Below the pieces are notes generated by a model, which saw only the letters and a program-made list of their open reading frames with translations, was not told the DNA's origin and did not search any database. 64,000 nucleotides of DNA, taken from Tetmemena sp. SeJ-2015 (Eukaryota > Ciliophora > Spirotrichea > Sporadotrichida > Oxytrichidae). Where the stretch lies: the NCBI GenBank assembly GCA_027382625.1, contig JAJKFJ010021298.1, positions 32,675-96,674 on the forward strand. The letters run 5' to 3'. Positions 1 through 12,300 of this stretch are shown here, in pieces. How positions within the stretch are numbered: the stretch's first letter is position 1; every line of letters starts with the position of its first letter. The position numbers were made by a program, and so were the translations under genes.

Positions 1-2285
1 ATTACATATGAAAGTGTTGTAGATGCCATCGCTGTCAGTGTGATCATACTTCTTTTTTGCTTCTTAAACTGAGCGAGCCTCCTAGTCAGCTGAGAATCCT
101 CTCTCAAATCCATCCTTACCGTTCAAATTCAAAGGATCTAGATGATTTCGAAATATGTTTACGCTAAAAATTGCACATACTTATTCTATGATTAGGGCCA
201 TAGTTGTTTAGTCCATGGTTGATCTGATCCTCTAAGCTCATTATTGACATTCTATTTCCAGCAAGCTAGCTGTTAAAAATCATGGAGTCCTAGTGAATAA
301 AGTTCTAGCTTAAATCGTTCTAGGAAAAGGCCCCCATATTCAAGTTTAAAAAAATTACAACATTTATTTATGATAAAGAGATATTTAATGATTGGCTCCA
401 CTCTGCCCTTATATGTTCCTCCCCTTGAAAGGATTGATCTGTATATTGCTTAATATCCCACTGCCTTCCTTTTTAAGAGCTACTTTGGCCGTGCTCTGTA
501 GTTCTTTCCCAGTGCTCTTAATCTTCTGGGTATTCTAATGACTCAAACTCTGCCCTTCAGCTACGCTCTCAAGTTTTAACCTCGGTGAAAGTTTCACTTG
601 CAGAGGCCCTCTTTAATCCTAAACTTAAAATATTTTCCTTCAGTCTTAAGATATATTTCTAGCATCGTTTACTTATTGCCTTGCTTTGAAATGATCTTCT
701 GTAGATAGCCAGTCTGAAGCTGGGGCCCTCCTGAAGCATAGCCGTTACTAGCTCCTTGTCTTAAGTTGACTATGTTCTAGTAGTTGTTGTTGATCAACCT
801 TTTGTCTGCATACTGCTGAGGATTGAAGTTCTCAGAAAAGATGAAAGAGTTATCGGCAGGCCACCTGCATCTCGGCCAATTAGGTTTAGTCCCGAGTGTG
901 CTGATATGTAAGACTCATCGTTCATATTTAAACTCAACTTTTTATAGAATCTTAATACGTTATGATAAACAAATACCTTTAATATTTCCTTCTAGTCTGT
1001 TGATTTGATTCTGAACTTGCTGATAATTATCCAGATGTGAGTTGTTTCCCTTTCCAAAGGACTGTCGCTCTTTGTGGTTAACTTTGTCTGCTGATCTGTC
1101 TTGGAATGGATACTACTGCGGCTGCTGCTGATAGTAGCCTTGCTTCTTTGGATCTTACTTTAGGCCATTCACATACTTAAAAATTTTAATAAAACTTCTC
1201 TCTTACTCTATATATATTGATGTCAGTTAGGGCAGAGGGATTCTAGCCTGCCTACTTGGAGTTGAGAAGATTCTTGGGTTACTGGTTTTGAGGCTGCTAC
1301 TTGTTGGGGGTGAATCCTTTCTGGTGTTGCATCTGTGCCTGCTTCAAATTCTGGATGTTGATGTGTAGGTTTGGATTCTTGCGAGCATTTAGGCTCATCG
1401 ACTGGCCATTGGGCTGCTGTGTACTTCTCGTCTAATCTTTCTCCTCTGCGAATCTTCTGCTGTTCTATTTGTCAAACAAAGATGTATGCGATCCGTATTT
1501 GTCAAGAGACTGCTGTTGGCGATTATGGTACATGGGGAGGGTAAATTTAGGATTCTAGCCACTCAGGTCTCCATCATTCTGACCCTTATTCATCAAGGTG
1601 GAGGCCACGTGGTCCTAATTCTACTGCTTTCTAACGTTTCTCATACCAGCTGAAGGAAGGCCGGGAGAGTCTATTAAATCACTCAAGTCGTCTGCTTCTC
1701 TTCTATTCAATAAATTTAAGTAAAATTATTCTCTTCCGAGTGCTTTCAGATTTTGAACATTAAACTTCTGCTGTGCAATGGGCTTGTAGCTAAGATTGAT
1801 AAAGATTTAATAAAAGCAATAAATATATGTGAGATTAACGTAATAAACTTTTAGGTGATTGATGTTGTTAGAGTTCCTTAATCCAGCCGTTGCCACACTC
1901 TAGTTAAAGTTCTTATCTCTATGCCTGGGTTCTTGCCTCTGTGGCCCACTCTCATGGTCAAAGCTGATGTCCATACCGCTGTTGGGAACAAATCCTTCGA
2001 ATCCTTTGTTGATAAATGGCTTCTACGTCTGATTGAATCTCTCGTCCTTATTTGGGGAGTTCTGATTTGAAAATAAGTGAAATGGATTGAGATCTATTAT
2101 ATTCTCTGATTGGAGGAGTGGACTTTTGGATCCCTAAGTGTGGGAGAGAAGTGTTGATGGTGGCGTCTGTGAGAGTTAGCTCCACCATTTTTAGCAGCGT
2201 AGTTCTCTGAGAGTATCTCCTTGTCTGATATATGATCTGCGAATGATTCTGAAGGCAGGCCAAAGCTGCTTGAACTTTTCATCAT
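1..2285 (-). CDS. Gln/Asn-rich protein, 3' part runs off the window
   Basis: Unrecognised gene read right to left from an ATG pair at 2285 (MMKSSSSFGLPSESF), about 110 bp after the stop of the upstream protease gene. Open blocks with many in-frame TAA/TAG codons (read as Gln) lie near 2285-1840, 1480-1200, 1170-960, 890-660, 600-380 and 170-1. They are separated by AT-rich breaks, at least one of which looks like an intron (GTATTT...CAG, about 964-890). Composition is rich in Gln, Asn, Ser and Lys with runs such as QGYYQQQPQQYPFQ; no catalytic domain is visible. The leftmost block reads DGFERGFSADQEARSVQEAK. It could be an RNA-binding or condensate protein, but that is only a guess from composition. 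Exact joins were not resolved. Confidence 0.5.
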
Positions 2286-2394
2286 CTCATCTTCGTCGTA
2301 AAGTTATTAAAATTGGCCACCGAAGATAAAGTAACAAGAAATGTTGAGAGAAAAAATTATAGGAAGTATAGCAGTTGAATTAGAGACAATTTAA

Positions 2395-5300
2395 TCATAG
2401 TTTGAAGGTTGCGAAGCCAACCTTGTAGGGATCTGGATAGAGTGCCTATGTTTTCTTGAAAGTGGATAATGAAGTAGTAACTTAAACTCTTTTGTAGCTG
2501 CCGTCTGCAGGGTACCACTTCTCAAGATTCTTTGCCTTCCACTCTGCTTATAATCAATTCAAAGTTAACATAAAGGAATGCAAGGAATCAACTCTTTCAT
2601 TATATTGAGGAGCATGCTTCTCAGAAGTCAGCTCGTAATCGATTCTCTTCCTCTCTGTGAAGAAGACGCGCTCGAAGTGCTCCGAAAACTCTTGCTTAGT
2701 AATGGTCTTCAGCTCCTCAATCTCTCTTTCCTTACGGTCGAAGAGATACTGGTGAGTGGCCAGCTCATTCCACAGACGTGCATGCTGTCCACTCAAGTTG
2801 TAGTCCTTCTCATTCAACTGAGTCATTCCAAATTGGTTAAATAGGTTAATGACATCTTAAAATACGACTACTAAAGTAGTGATTACAGAGTCAACTTGAG
2901 TTTTGAACTCCTCGTCTGAAATGTTCTTCACTAGCTCTCTCTGTACATCTAAAATGTAATTAATCATGAACAATGAGGATTATAATCAAGGTGGGTGTTG
3001 ATGCTGTTGATGATATATTCAGCACACTGAGAGGGAGACTGGACTATGATCTGTGCTCCCATAACGTCACGGTAGCAAGAGTTTCTCGCAAACACTACAT
3101 AACCTAGCTGTTCCTTAGTTCTCAGTTAGTTGAAGGTTGGCTCATCTAAATACTGCATCACCACTTTATGAATTATCTTGCGACGAAGGTCCTTAGCTTC
3201 TAGGTTAGCCTCGAAGTAAGATACAACGCAAGAGTTCTCGTTTTGCTTATCTTAGAGAGGGATAAGTCATTTATAATCTAATGTGCTTGTCCTATTTACA
3301 AAGGATTTCAAGAAGATGAGTGATGTTAGCTTATAGGGCGACTGCTCTGATATCCACAAGATCTTCCTTGCTCACGCTTTTAGTTGAGTATATAGAGCGT
3401 GCTTTCTCGACTATGCCGATTGCACTATCTTTGTGGATGTTGCCACTCACGAACCACACTGTCCTTCCAGTTTAGAACCACTGAGAGCTCTGAGCCACAA
3501 AATCAGCGAAAGTGTAGTTCTCCAAGATGCCTCTCAGTTAAGAAACTTCGAAGGATCCCTGCACTACGATGTTCTCAAAGTTAGTGATGGCGAGACGGTA
3601 TGCTTGCTCATAGTAAAAGTTGTACCAGTCTTGAAGCAGCTTCTCCTTCACTTGATTGAAGATCTCTTCGTTATCTTGAGCCTTGAAAGATCTGATCCTC
3701 TTCATAGTCTCTTCTACGAAAATGGGGAGAGAGTCATCATAGACTAATAAAGTAATAAACTCTGATCACTATAAAAATTGATCATAGCCTCTCCAATTGT
3801 AGTTGATGTTGTCGTAGTAGACAGCCATGGATGCATCAAGCGAAGCTTATGAAGCCATATAAAAGAATTCTCTGAGTGACTCTTTCAAGCATTCATTGAA
3901 CAAACTGACAAACAATCTGCCTTGAGGTGTGCGTCCAAAAGAGCAGTCGTTTGTATAGTATTTCATGTCAACGACTGCCTTGGGACGCTTGAACTTGTCG
4001 TCCTTTTGATACCAAAGATCTGCATCTTCCCACACCTGGACAAGAGTAGGCTGCTTAGATAGATCTGGCTGAGGCTCGAGTATATCTAACTTCTTAGGGA
4101 GAAGATTGACATAATAACTAAGTAAGTATAATTTGACAATAAATATCTGATTGTTAGGGGGAGGGATATCAAGCTTCTTCTTGATTTGAGGTGAATTAGG
4201 ATTTCTCATTATATTGAGAAGCTCCTCGCTTATTCTCTGCTTTGAATACTTCGTCTTGAACCAGGGATCTTCCTTGTCGCACTCAGCTAATTATTAAAAC
4301 GATGCTATACATATTCATTCCACTCTTTATCGAATGACTGCGATCTAATGAATACTAAGCAATTGTCTGGGTCTGCGATGATGTCAATCAGCTCTTGCAG
4401 TCTGGGCTGATCGAACTCCATAATTCCATAGGAAGCTCTAAGCAAGTGCACCATAGCATCGTCAGACTCATAAAACTGCATTCTAGAAGCCAACTTAGTG
4501 GCATAGCCTTGAGGCTACTATCTCTCGGCGAATTCAAAGTTTACCTCGCCCACTCTCTTCACTTCCTCGAAAATGTAGTCCTAGATTCCTCTCTGCTTCA
4601 TTACTTTATCATCATTATAAGTCATTTAATGAAGTAAATTTCTCGTTCATAGTTTATGCGTAGGTGAAAACTGCCTCGATAACTTTGTTCACATTTTCTA
4701 ATCCTTATCTGGTGAGAGTGACATCAATGGAGAAAGTAGTGAAGTCCCACAGATCGTGGTCATCTGAAGAGGAGAGCTCTAAAGCCAAGCCTTCTGAAAT
4801 GAGATAAGATAAAAGGGAGTTTTCACCCTCATGTCCAAATAAGTGGGACCAGTACTGAGTAGGTCTTGTCTTGAACTCTTTTTGAGTTAATGGGAGTACC
4901 CAGCTTCAAAAATTTAAAGTCCAATTCAAAGCTTCTTTTTATAGCATATGGTAAGTAGGTCCTTATCCTTAATAGGGACAAACTTGAAAAAGTTGCCAAG
5001 CTCTATTCCCTTTCTAAGAGCTTTGGGCTCGTTAAGAGGTGGTAGGGTAACATTCTTATTGGCCACTTCTTCAAATAGCTCTCTGATTTGCTTTTCCTGC
5101 TCATCCAAGGGCTTGTTGGTAACAATACACAATCTCATGATGTTTGAGGAGTACCATTTTTAGTGGAAGGCTAGGAGTTCATCTCTGATTCCATCTTTCT
5201 TAAGAGAGATCAAGTTACCTATGTTAAAGCGGTTGAACTGAGACTCAGGGTTTGACTCAGTCAACATCAGAGAGTAGAATCTCCATGCATCGTTCTGTAG

Positions 5301-5924
5301 GGCTTGATTGAATTCACTGTCAACTTAAAATTTAGTAAATGATATGGGACAATAATGCTATTAAAACTGCATTCATTTCTCTGTCAGTTTGGCTCTCCCC
5401 AAGAAGTGGGTGTTTGAAAAATTGAGAGAAGCGATCGAGAGCTTCTGGAAAAGCCTCATTAGAAATGTCGAAATAATAGTTGGTATCTGTCATAGAAGTG
5501 TATGCGTTGTCACTGCCTCTCAATACATATTAAGCTTAATTATAATAGATATATCACTTCTTGGATTATCTTTTGCCTCCGTTATTCTTAATGAATTCAG
5601 TATACTCGTTTTCAGATGGGTATTTCTCTGTTCCCATGAAAAGCATGTGCTCTAGGAAATGAGCAGTTCCATAATGAGTTTTTGGGTCGAGCGAGCAGCC
5701 AACTTTCACATCTAATGCGGCAGCTGATTTATCAGCTTCTCCGTCGAACACAAGCAACGCTTCTAGGCCGTTGTTGAGGCGTATGTGGCGATACTCGCGC
5801 TTGTCGCTTGGACTCTTTATGATATTGATTGTGCTTTTTTTTATTAAAAAATACAGCTATTCGTTTAAAATAGGTTACTACTCTCTTTATTATTTACTAT
5901 ATTTGAGCTTTGAGTTGGTTCCAT
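2395..5924 (-). CDS. insulin-degrading-enzyme-like M16 zinc metalloprotease, split by IESs
   Basis: Homologue of insulysin, which degrades small peptides in a closed chamber. The inverted zinc motif HxxEH is at 5661-5647 ([11 protein letters not shown]), followed by NNGGSDNAYT (family HGGxxNAxT). NAVDSEF supplies the expected third zinc ligand. Later family landmarks are [18 protein letters not shown] and [10 protein letters not shown] near the C-terminus. The ATG at 5924 gives [16 protein letters not shown] once the first IES is removed, and the frame ends in FATFKL plus TGA at 2395. After removing the listed IESs the protein is about 990 residues, close to the family's usual 1000. An additional small in-frame break with a TGA near 2555-2595 is probably another IES with a 2 bp pointer. 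No signal peptide is seen, so it is probably cytosolic. Confidence 0.93.
2825..2881. other. IES, 57 bp, pointer ATT
   Basis: ATT occurs at 2825-2827 and 2882-2884. Removal joins FKTQVDSV to [10 protein letters not shown] and restores the family's usual spacing to the following LWNEL motif. The insert itself is an open multiple of three. Confidence 0.75.
2947..2984. other. IES, 38 bp, pointer ATC
   Basis: ATC occurs at 2947-2949 and 2985-2987. Removal joins SINTHLD to [14 protein letters not shown]. Confidence 0.82.
3260..3302. other. IES, 43 bp, pointer GGAT
   Basis: GGAT occurs at 3260-3263 and 3303-3306. Removal joins NITHLLEI to [16 protein letters not shown] in frame. Confidence 0.87.
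3736..3780. other. IES, 45 bp, pointer ATCATAG
   Basis: ATCATAG occurs at 3736-3742 and 3781-3787. Removal joins NYNWRGYD to [13 protein letters not shown]. Confidence 0.9.
4104..4148. other. IES, 45 bp, pointer GATTG
   Basis: GATTG occurs at 4104-4108 and 4149-4153. Removal joins LDIPPPNN to [12 protein letters not shown]. The insert is a multiple of three and open, so it is invisible to a simple ORF scan. Confidence 0.85.
4288..4307. other. IES, 20 bp, pointer TA
   Basis: TA occurs at 4288-4289 and 4308-4309. Removal joins KEWNEYV to [10 protein letters not shown] and corrects the frame. The pointer is very short, so the exact edge is less certain. Confidence 0.7.
4597..4645. other. IES, 49 bp, pointer TTCAT
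   Basis: TTCAT occurs at 4597-4601 and 4646-4650. Removal joins FTYAQTM to KQRGIQDYIFEEV in frame. Confidence 0.9.
4902..4942. other. IES, 41 bp, pointer AGC
   Basis: AGC occurs at 4902-4904 and 4943-4945. Removal gives [17 protein letters not shown] in one frame; without it the frame breaks. Confidence 0.82.
5322..5364. other. IES, 43 bp, pointer AACT
   Basis: AACT occurs at 5322-5325 and 5365-5368. Removal joins REMNAV to DSEFNQAL, rebuilding the NAVDSE zinc-ligand motif. Confidence 0.92.
5514..5573. other. IES, 60 bp, pointer TGCCTC
   Basis: TGCCTC occurs at 5514-5519 and 5574-5579. Removal recreates the conserved [14 protein letters not shown] segment of the protease active-site region; there is no GT-AG boundary. 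Confidence 0.93.
5822..5898. other. IES, 77 bp, pointer ATATT
   Basis: ATATT occurs at 5822-5826 and 5899-5903. Removing one copy plus the insert joins the start MEPTQSSNI to [15 protein letters not shown] of the protease in frame. Confidence 0.85.
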
Positions 5925-6274
5925 TTGTAAGGGTAGTAGATACTTGTGATGTAGGGATGAGTGATAGGATTTACACGTTAGGGTGTGTGCAATTATTTGG
6001 TTGAGAAAATTAACTCGAATTATAACCTCAAGCAGTAGCAACCGCCTTAAATATCTTTGCGCTCTCATAGATTCTATCAGTGGTATACACGCTCAGCCCT
6101 CAATTATCACTCAGTAGTATATTTATTCTAGATCACCCTTCCGATCAAGTAACTCAACAAAATAAGAATCATCCTATAACATTAATGTTGAAAATGAATG
6201 CTGGGGTGTATGCGATTAATCAATGAATTAATAGAAAGAAATTATAATATATTATAAAGTAAGGAGATCTCAAA

Positions 6275-7140
6275 ATGTCTTCGGAAACATACCTTCAGTG
6301 TAAGTATCGCTAAAGGAGGAGTCTATAATCAAGATCCCAGAATAGATATTCATACTCATTTTCTAAGAACCGCAATACTGATCTATGTTATAGTCTATGA
6401 GTCTTATAATCGCGGCCCTAGGGATCATTTGAATATGACCCCTCGTGAGCCTGGTGATTTCAGAGAAAGAGTTGAGAGAGAAACCATCAGAGGGTAAGTT
6501 TTATATTAGCATGTAATTTTTGCATTCATGGATAAGCAATCTTTCTTAAAAGCTATCCCTCCCTTAAAATTGGAGCTGATACTGATTTGAATTTAGTCGC
6601 TATGGTGTGTTCCATCAAACAATCGAGCACTACTTGAACAGACACTGGAGAGCCTACACCGTCCCTCGTTTCTCCCTCTTCTGGTTCAGCTCCTTCGTCT
6701 TCATGCAGCACGGATTCGTTTCCTTCTTGAAGACTTTCCCCAACTTGGCGAGCTACAACTCCTTCTCGCACCACCCTAACTACAAGTTGATGGGACCCAT
6801 CTACTCCTATTTCTACTTGCTGAGACCAGTCTTCTGGACCTACATCTTCTATCGCATGACCAAGACTCTTGCGTTCATGGTGAAGCAGCACTGGCTTGGA
6901 AATGACGATCTCCACTACACATGGTACTACGACACCCTCTACCCCGATATGTTCTTCGACGAGGAGGACATGCGCTACATCAACTTCCGCTACTCCGATA
7001 ACAAGGTAGTGCCCGACCCACTCACAGGTTACTACCCCTACGATAACCTCAAGTACGGCAAGTGGCTCAACAAGAAGGACTCAATCTATGCTACCAATAA
7101 GAACATCAGTTTCGACTCTGTAAACCTAGACAGAATCTGA
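6275..7140 (+). CDS. small multi-helix membrane protein, possibly mitochondrial
   Basis: ATG at 6275 (MSSETYLQ), then two GT-AG introns with GTAAGT donors at 6300-6345 and 6494-6596, then an uninterrupted exon to TGA at 7138-7140. The product is about 240 residues: a short N-terminal hydrophobic helix (LRTAILIYVIVY), then an aromatic-rich region with membrane-like stretches (SLFWFSSFVFMQ, YFYLLRPVFWTYIFY) and a hydrophilic Tyr/Asp-rich tail. The last exon is clearly more GC-rich than its surroundings and shows no IES. The small size and Trp/Tyr/Phe content resemble lineage-specific respiratory-complex subunits of ciliates, but I do not recognise a named family. Confidence 0.8.
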
Positions 7141-7491
7141 GCGGCTAGAGAGAGTTTGTAGTAAAATTAAGCCGGAAGAGAGAGGGAATGCGATCGTAGC
7201 TCCAAATTATTAGAGAGAGGTCAGCTGGAGAAACTATCTCGAGGGAGGATATATATCTAACCTTAGGAGATTGGCTTGCAGCTTAGACTCTCATTTATTT
7301 AAATTCTTGTTAAAACTCATATTCAATTATTCTCCCAACTTCCTCAAATGATTACTTGAAATGTGTTAAATTTTAAACTTTCATCAATGATAATGAATTC
7401 TTAAAAGAATTGATAGAGCTTTGTTGAATAAGGAATTAATAAAGCTTAGTTCTTATTTGAGTTTTCTTGTTCATATTTGCCTACCTCAGCT

Positions 7492-8443
7492 TCAATCTTG
7501 TTTCAAATGGCTTTAAATTAAATAAAAAAAGTAAATAAAGAAAAATTTTTGGGAATAAAATTTAAATAATAATTTTTTTAAACAGCACTTTCGTACTGTT
7601 TATAAAATAAATTTACTACCCTATGAAAGGTTTTAATTTAAATTTTTTTGACTATAAAAAATTTAAGTATTGAAGTTTCTACGTTCATCTACAGCTTCGG
7701 GGCTTTCCGGCCTCTCGTCTTCATCTTCTTCTTCTTCAAGCTCCTCATAGATTCTATAAATGATATAACTTTTCCCTGCATTATAATGCTTTCTTTCTAT
7801 CTGATTTAGATGGAAAAATAAGTGAGAGATTTAAGATTCATTAAATATGATTGAAGTATATCTGGATAAATTAAGAGTGATATATCTTTGCTAAAGATTT
7901 ATGCAAAGACAAAAATGGAGAATGTCAAATGATTAACACTTAGGATTTAAAAATGAAGTTAGATTATAAAGAGTGTATGCAGGTGTGTGTGAATGATTTA
8001 ATGTTGCGAGAAAAGTTAAGGTTAAGTGCAAATGAGAATGTTAAGAGAGAGTAAGCTAAGTAATAAGTGAAATAGATAGTGCAGTTACAATGAAGAATGA
8101 ATCAGAGTACCTATCTTGCTTCATCCTGCAAGGTTGGAATTTAATGGTTGATGATTTTTTTTAATCTCAGAGGAAGGTGATTACTGCAAAACTTGAACTC
8201 AAATTAGAGAAATGCCTCCCACCATCGACCGGCATGAGCACATTTGAGTATATCTGCATACGATTGCTTAATCACCGCAGCTGAATACTCGTGATGCGCA
8301 CAAAAGATCCACTGCTGCACTTGACTGAGCAACCGACGGCATGCAAAGTATGAAAACAAACCAATGAAATTAATGCTTAAGAAAGGCAGTATACGAATTA
8401 TAGTTTTAGTTAAGTATAAGGCATTAAGATGATATCTAATCAA
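7492..8443 (-). CDS. unknown small protein with acidic C-terminus
   Basis: A weakly supported minus-strand gene. One exon reads SQVQQWIFCAHHEYSAAV and continues to QDEARQ at about 8111. A GT-AG intron fits 8110-7891 (GTACTC...TTTAG). The next exon starts QRYITLNLSRYTSIIF and ends in an acidic stretch YEELEEEEDEDERPESPE near 7750-7690. Both exons hold in-frame TAA/TAG codons. The start is uncertain: open frames continue upstream to about 8630, and the region 8350-8440 may be an IES. The stop at 7492 lies beyond an AT-rich tail that is unlikely to be translated in full. No family recognised. Confidence 0.35.
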
Positions 8444-8689
8444 ACTAGTTCATTTTTAGATGAACGGGTTCGGAATCCCGAATAGGTCCCTCCCCCGCAA
8501 CCAGTTACACTGGCTTAAGACTTCGAAAGTAATTTGTACTACTTTTAAAAATAAGATAAACATTTCTAGCTTAATTAGTTTGTTGTACTGTTGGAGAGTA
8601 TGAATTTAGATTGAGGCAAAGGCATTTTATACGATTGTGTTACTAATACTTTATGGGTCATCTACAAATTTAAGGTAAGAGTTTGAACT

Positions 8690-9300
8690 TGATAATTCAA
8701 TCTCATTTATCTCACTATAAATAAACCAATAGATTAAAACTATAATCAACCTACTCTCCTTTGTCTTTCTTGATTTGCTCCTTAGGAAAAACTACATTAT
8801 AAAATGTAGATTGTTTGCTACCATCAAAATTTTTTTTTTTAAATGAATTTCATAATAAAAATTCCAAAAACTGTTTTTTGGGGGGGGTTTAAAAATTAAT
8901 AGTTTTTTTAAAAATCAAAAAATTTTTGTAGAAATTTAAAAATTTTTCCCCTCTTCAAAAATTTTTAAAAATTTTTCCCAATTTTTCCAATCACTTTACT
9001 CCTGTTAACAAATAATTTCTTTGTTAGAATTATTCACTTTAAGAGATTGCAAAAACAAATATGTAATTTGTTTGTTTGTATTATTACTACTGCAGCTGTT
9101 TTAATAATTATAGAGTGTAGAGGATTATAAAAGTAAGATTGTTACACTTATTGAGAAATAAGACATTCAAAGAGAACAAATAATCTCAACTATTGTTAAA
9201 AATAAATATTATCATCTTAAATTATTGATTGAGTAATAATTTATTGGAGAATATCGAGGGGATATTTAAAGTTTAATTAAGTAAGAAAGAAAAACAAAAG
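8690..9300. other. AT-rich spacer with homopolymer tract
   Basis: No gene seen. Positions 8827-8990 are almost only runs of A and T with one T6G8 run near 8875-8888 and several repeats of AAAAATTTTT. The rest is AT-rich with no conserved frame. It probably contains the promoter/5' UTR of the channel gene and untranslated or germline-limited DNA. Confidence 0.6.
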
Positions 9301-9302
9301 AA

Positions 9303-12300
9303 ATGGAAGCCAATTCAAAGAATGGCAAGCTTGCGCTTTCACCAAACCAAATCACAAGCCTCGCACCCTAATTTAACAGGGTGAACGACAGTTCTAATGG
9401 AGGGGGAGGTGTTGAAAGAAACAAACTGAATTGAAGTTCGACTTCATCTTTTCAACTGCCCTCAGACCTGGATAATGATAACATATCTGATAAGGAGGTG
9501 GACAGCTTCAAATAAAATTACTACAATAGACGTAAACCCTCCAGTGGAAACCCAATAAACAACAGCATGCCTCAGCTGCTCTCCAGTTCAAAACCCTCCA
9601 AGACAAATAAATATGCTCATTCATTTTTAATAGATATGTGGTCGCATATATTACCAAATGTTGTGGTACCAGGGTTGGATTTGAGTCTGACGCAAAAAGT
9701 AAAGCCGGATGGGTCAGGAGCGGGCGGCAACAGCCAAAGCCAAAATTAGAATAGGCCCACCCACCACCATAATATTCTAATCAATAATCAAAGTATGAAA
9801 GATATTTAAATATAGACAAAAATGAAATTAGAAACGGAGCAGGGACTGCAATCCCTCACTTCAATGAGAAAATGTCCGAGAGCTTACTATCACCAATTAT
9901 GAGCTAGGATAGAGTGGGGCCTCAGGAAAGCCTCCTCGCGAGTGGGGCTTAAATTAGCAAAGGCCCTGCATCTTCGTCCACTATGATCCCTCAGAGAGGT
10001 AGTGGTAGTGGTGTGAACAACGGATCCAAGCCTATTTAATTTTCTGGAGGCAATGTTGCCTCAATATACATTAAATGAAGTTTCTGGAATTAATATTTTT
10101 TTTACTCAAAGAACTAAGGTCTAATGATGGAGAATGACAACAGCCCACCAAGATAAAATGCTAGAGAGGAGGAAGAGGGACAGAAGAATAGATCCAGACC
10201 CTAAAACGCGAACAGAGAAAATCACCTATACCGCAAGATGGAAACTGCGAAGACAGCAGCACCGCCAAGTGCCAAGGGTATGAATGGAGACGGCGGCCTC
10301 AATTCAAGAAACCCCTAATCTCAAGTTAGCTAGTATTAAACAAGAAGTTTATTATCATTGTGTCAAATTATTAGATTAGTATGGATTCAATGGGAACGGA
10401 AGTTAAATAGTTCCCTCTTCAGACCTCCACAATAATTAAGTTATTTATAGCATCATGATTTAACCAATCCTAGTGTTAATGGACTCTCCTCTAAGAATAA
10501 AATCTACGACAAGAGAGGAAGCAACCACCCCACTGACAGTCGAAGCCATATTTAATTAATGCCATTATTCTTTTAATTTAAATGATTAAGCCCAGTTAAG
10601 ACCTCACCCAGTGAAGACCACTAAGATCCACAGTCAGAGATCAACTAATTCCTCAAAAATTGTCACGCTTATATTTCCTTCTTTCCTTAAGAAATCATCG
10701 AACGAGAGTAAATTCTAGCCCTAGAATGGTAACTACCCGAGTAGACAGCCTCAAAATGATTCAATAAAACTTCAATTTTATTATAAATGGGACTAATGGA
10801 GGCAGCAACAATCGTAAGTATAATCTATGAAATATAGAACTTATATCTTATAGACAAGAGAGGACCCTCAATTTAATCTAACTTCATAGCACCTGAGCTA
10901 ACTCTGGATGAAGACAGCTCAGAGAGGCAAAGAGCGAACAAACTTAATAACGGTAACACAGCTGCTGAGCTATTCAACGACGATTCAATGGCAACTCAAA
11001 CTCAAATCGTAATTTAAGTTTAAATACATTCAATGGTGTCAGCAATTCAAAAAGACGATCTTCGAGAGCTAACTATGAAGGGGGTAGCAGTAAATGGATC
11101 TCTAGGTTTCAACGAGGTAGAAGAGGAAGACGACGATGATGAGTACACCTCAGCAAGGTAACTTCTGAAGGAAGGCATGACACCTACGCAACGCCATCAA
11201 ACTCAGCTTAGCCACTTTAGTAGGCAAATTCAAAAGTCAATTCACATTCAATAGTGAATACATGAGTATATAATTAGTTAGTTCAAAAGAAGCAATCGGG
11301 GGAGAACTAAAGCTAGAAAGGCGCTCACCACCATTCTCACATACAGCATCACCACAAGCAGAACTCAGCCATCATAAGCAGCGGAATAGCCACAGGGCAA
11401 CAGAGTAATGACCTCATCAACTTCGTAGATCAAAGCAAGGAAGACCCCTTCGCTCAGTTTGAACAATTTCCAATCATCAAGAACAAGGCAGGAGTCCCCA
11501 TTCCATAAGCTATAATCAGAAATGTTATATAGATATGTAAGAATTTTTTAGCTAGTCAACCAAAAAGCAAATTGCAAGAATACAACAAAGTTGTCAAGAG
11601 TAAATATATAATTCAGTTTAGGTTTTGTTAATGAAAATTATTGGAAAAATTATTCACTTGCTACTATAAGAGTAACAAGGTCGCTCCTTTGAATTTAAAT
11701 AGCGCTCTCCCGAACAAAGACTTTGTGAAAAAGAAGAAACGAGATGAAGCTAAAAGCGCAGATGAGGAGTACTTCTATTCCATTCATTTTTTCGAATCAT
11801 AAATTCTCTTCTTTGAAATATTTTTAAGGATAGTTCCTTCCTTAACATCATTTGACTTCTTCGCAAGCTAATTTAGACTAAAACTCAAGACCTTAAAATC
11901 CAGCTTAGAGTCAACGTCCCAAAATCCTCAACAATTCCTCTTAGATTATGGGGAGAGGCCCTCAAAGTGTGGATTTAGGAGTAGATGACCTCTAAGACTA
12001 TGAGAGTATGACTTAGGATAGAGATCTTGACAGGGGGAGGTAATCTGCCTTCGCCTAAAAGAAGACTAATTAGATGCGATTCATGCAGCAAGGAATTGGA
12101 TCTGATGGATGGCGAATTCGACTATATAGATCTCTTTGAGTGCGAAAATAACTTTGCTATCATATATCTTAGTCTGTGTTTGTGTGTTTGATGTTTTAAC
12201 GTGACAGACCCTGAGAAAACTTTCTTGCTAGACGAGTCTGCAATAGCCAAGTAAATGAATGTGCCCACTATCACAGGCAATAGAGAGCTACATAAATTTG

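Noticed and set aside
8461..8500. tRNA T-arm-like hairpin GGGTTCGGAATCCC
   Set aside because: The loop does not fit TTCRANY, and no anticodon or acceptor arms are found upstream; probably part of a coding exon or chance.
8870..8890. T6G8 run resembling a G4T4 telomere
   Set aside because: A single run inside an A/T homopolymer region with no tandem repetition; not a telomere array.
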